Shown here: positions 5,934-6,233 of the stretch, one piece after another | Layout: each line of letters starts with the position of its first letter | How positions within the stretch are numbered: position 1 is the stretch's first letter | Source: an uncultured Peptococcaceae bacterium | Lineage (GTDB): Bacteria; Bacillota; Peptococcia; Peptococcales; Peptococcaceae | Reading direction: 5' to 3' | Length of the DNA stretch: 6,233 bases | Assembly (NCBI GenBank): GCA_900553245.1 | Contig: USCP01000116.1 | Span: 1-6,233 of the forward strand | Notes under the pieces: generated by a model | The model's database searches: none | What the model was told of the DNA's origin: nothing | The model's input: only the letters and a program-made list of their open reading frames with translations | Position numbers and translations under genes: made by a program

Positions 5934-5978
5934 ATTCACGCTCCTTAAGACGGATAAATTCTAATGCATACTGATTTA

Positions 5979-6007
5979 ATTTTAGCACAAGCCCCCCATG
6001 CGCACAA
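5979..6007 (-). promoter_or_regulatory. Promoter of the mltG-oatA unit
   Basis: TAAAAT (5984 to 5979) is preceded by TGC, giving an extended -10 element. TTGTGC (6007 to 6002) lies 17 nt upstream as a weak -35. It falls between the terminator of the upstream peptidase gene and the mltG ribosome binding site, and would give a leader of about 40 nt. The extended -10 compensates for the poor -35; this is an eye-based call. Confidence 0.55.
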
Positions 6008-6027
6008 GAAAAAGGACGCGCCAAGAA

Positions 6028-6046
6028 TTTGTCGCCTTTTGACAAA
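6028..6046. repeat. Short inverted repeat upstream of the mltG promoter
   Basis: TTTGTC (6028-6033) and GACAAA (6041-6046) form a 6-bp inverted repeat with a 7-nt spacer, about 20 bp upstream of the proposed -35 box. No T tract follows it closely enough on the minus strand to make a terminator. It could be a protein-binding site, but the arms are short and chance is possible. Confidence 0.3.
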
Positions 6047-6051
6047 ACAAT

Positions 6052-6083
6052 AAAAAAGCACCGCACGGTTCAACGTACGGTGC
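6052..6083 (-). terminator. Intrinsic terminator after the M16C peptidase gene
   Basis: GCACCGCACG (6058-6067) pairs with CGTACGGTGC (6074-6083) around a 6-nt loop. The one C/A mismatch on the plus strand becomes a G-U pair in minus-strand RNA, giving a full 10-bp stem. A T6 tract (A6 at 6052-6057) follows on the minus strand. It starts 8 nt past the peptidase stop codon and separates that gene from the mltG unit. Confidence 0.88.
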
Positions 6084-6090
6084 AGAGCGA

Positions 6091-6233
6091 TTAGTTTTCA
6101 AGTTTGACAACGTTGTTAAAGAGAGAGGCCGCTTGTTTCACGCGTTCACTGCCACCCAAAACGCAGAGATGGTTTTGCGCCATGGCTTGTCGCAAGTACG
6201 GTGCCACAGCCTTGAGGTCGGCCACAGTGGCTG
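6091..6233 (-). CDS. M16C (insulinase/PreP-like) metallopeptidase, C-terminal fragment
   Basis: Only the last 46 codons and the TAA stop (6091-6093) are inside the window; the rest lies beyond the high-coordinate edge. The visible residues (TVADLKAVAPYLRQAMAQNH, then LCVLGGSERVKQAASLF, ending VVKLEN) resemble the extreme C-terminus of clostridial insulinase-family proteins of the M16C/presequence-protease type. These typically end with a 'T-x-D-(I/L)-(K/R) ... N-x-(C)V-x-G ... LF' pattern. Such proteins are zinc peptidases of about 970 residues that degrade oligopeptides. The zinc motif lies outside the window, so activity cannot be assessed. The match rests on a short stretch recalled from memory. 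A terminator follows directly, so it is transcribed separately from mltG. Confidence 0.6.
   Translation of the reverse strand, partial: ATVADLKAVAPYLRQAMAQNHLCVLGGSERVKQAASLFNNVVKLEN

Noticed and set aside
5937..5939. In-frame GTG as the mltG start
   Set aside because: It is only 1 nt from the AAGGAG sequence, too close for initiation. The ATG at 5931-5933 has 7-nt spacing.

Overview
This 6.2 kb window comes from a bacterial chromosome, most likely an anaerobic or fermentative member of the Firmicutes (Bacillota). I infer this from the strong AAGGAGG-type ribosome binding sites, an FMN riboswitch in front of an ECF-type riboflavin transporter gene (ribU), an OatA-type acyltransferase/SGNH protein, an MltG with a long cytoplasmic tail, and a clostridial-looking M16C peptidase C-terminus. 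I cannot name a genus from the sequence. Every convincing gene lies on the minus strand, so transcription runs from high to low coordinates.

In transcription order the window holds: (a) the last 46 codons of an M16C-type metallopeptidase (6091-6233) and its terminator; (b) a promoter and a two-gene cell-wall unit, mltG (4575-5933) then an oatA-like gene (2587-4536), 38 nt apart and closed by a strong terminator; (c) a single-gene unit for a GldA-fold metal-dependent dehydrogenase (1246-2352) with its own terminator; (d) a consensus-like promoter, a 5' hairpin, an FMN aptamer and an intrinsic terminator leading into ribU (284-916); (e) a terminator and then the first 73 codons of an AbgA-like M20 amidohydrolase (1-220).

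Two themes stand out. MltG cleaves nascent glycan strands by forming 1,6-anhydroMurNAc ends, a reaction that needs a free C6 hydroxyl on MurNAc. The OatA family acetylates that hydroxyl, so the two genes plausibly form a balance of cleavage and protection. The ribU leader is a textbook FMN-sensing transcription switch, with extra complementarities that could also gate the ribosome binding site.

I found no mobile element, CRISPR array, tRNA or rRNA, and no evidence of a wholly new system. The most interesting leads are the mutually exclusive pairings in the ribU leader, the mltG-oatA pairing, and the changed substrate-pocket motif of the dehydrogenase.
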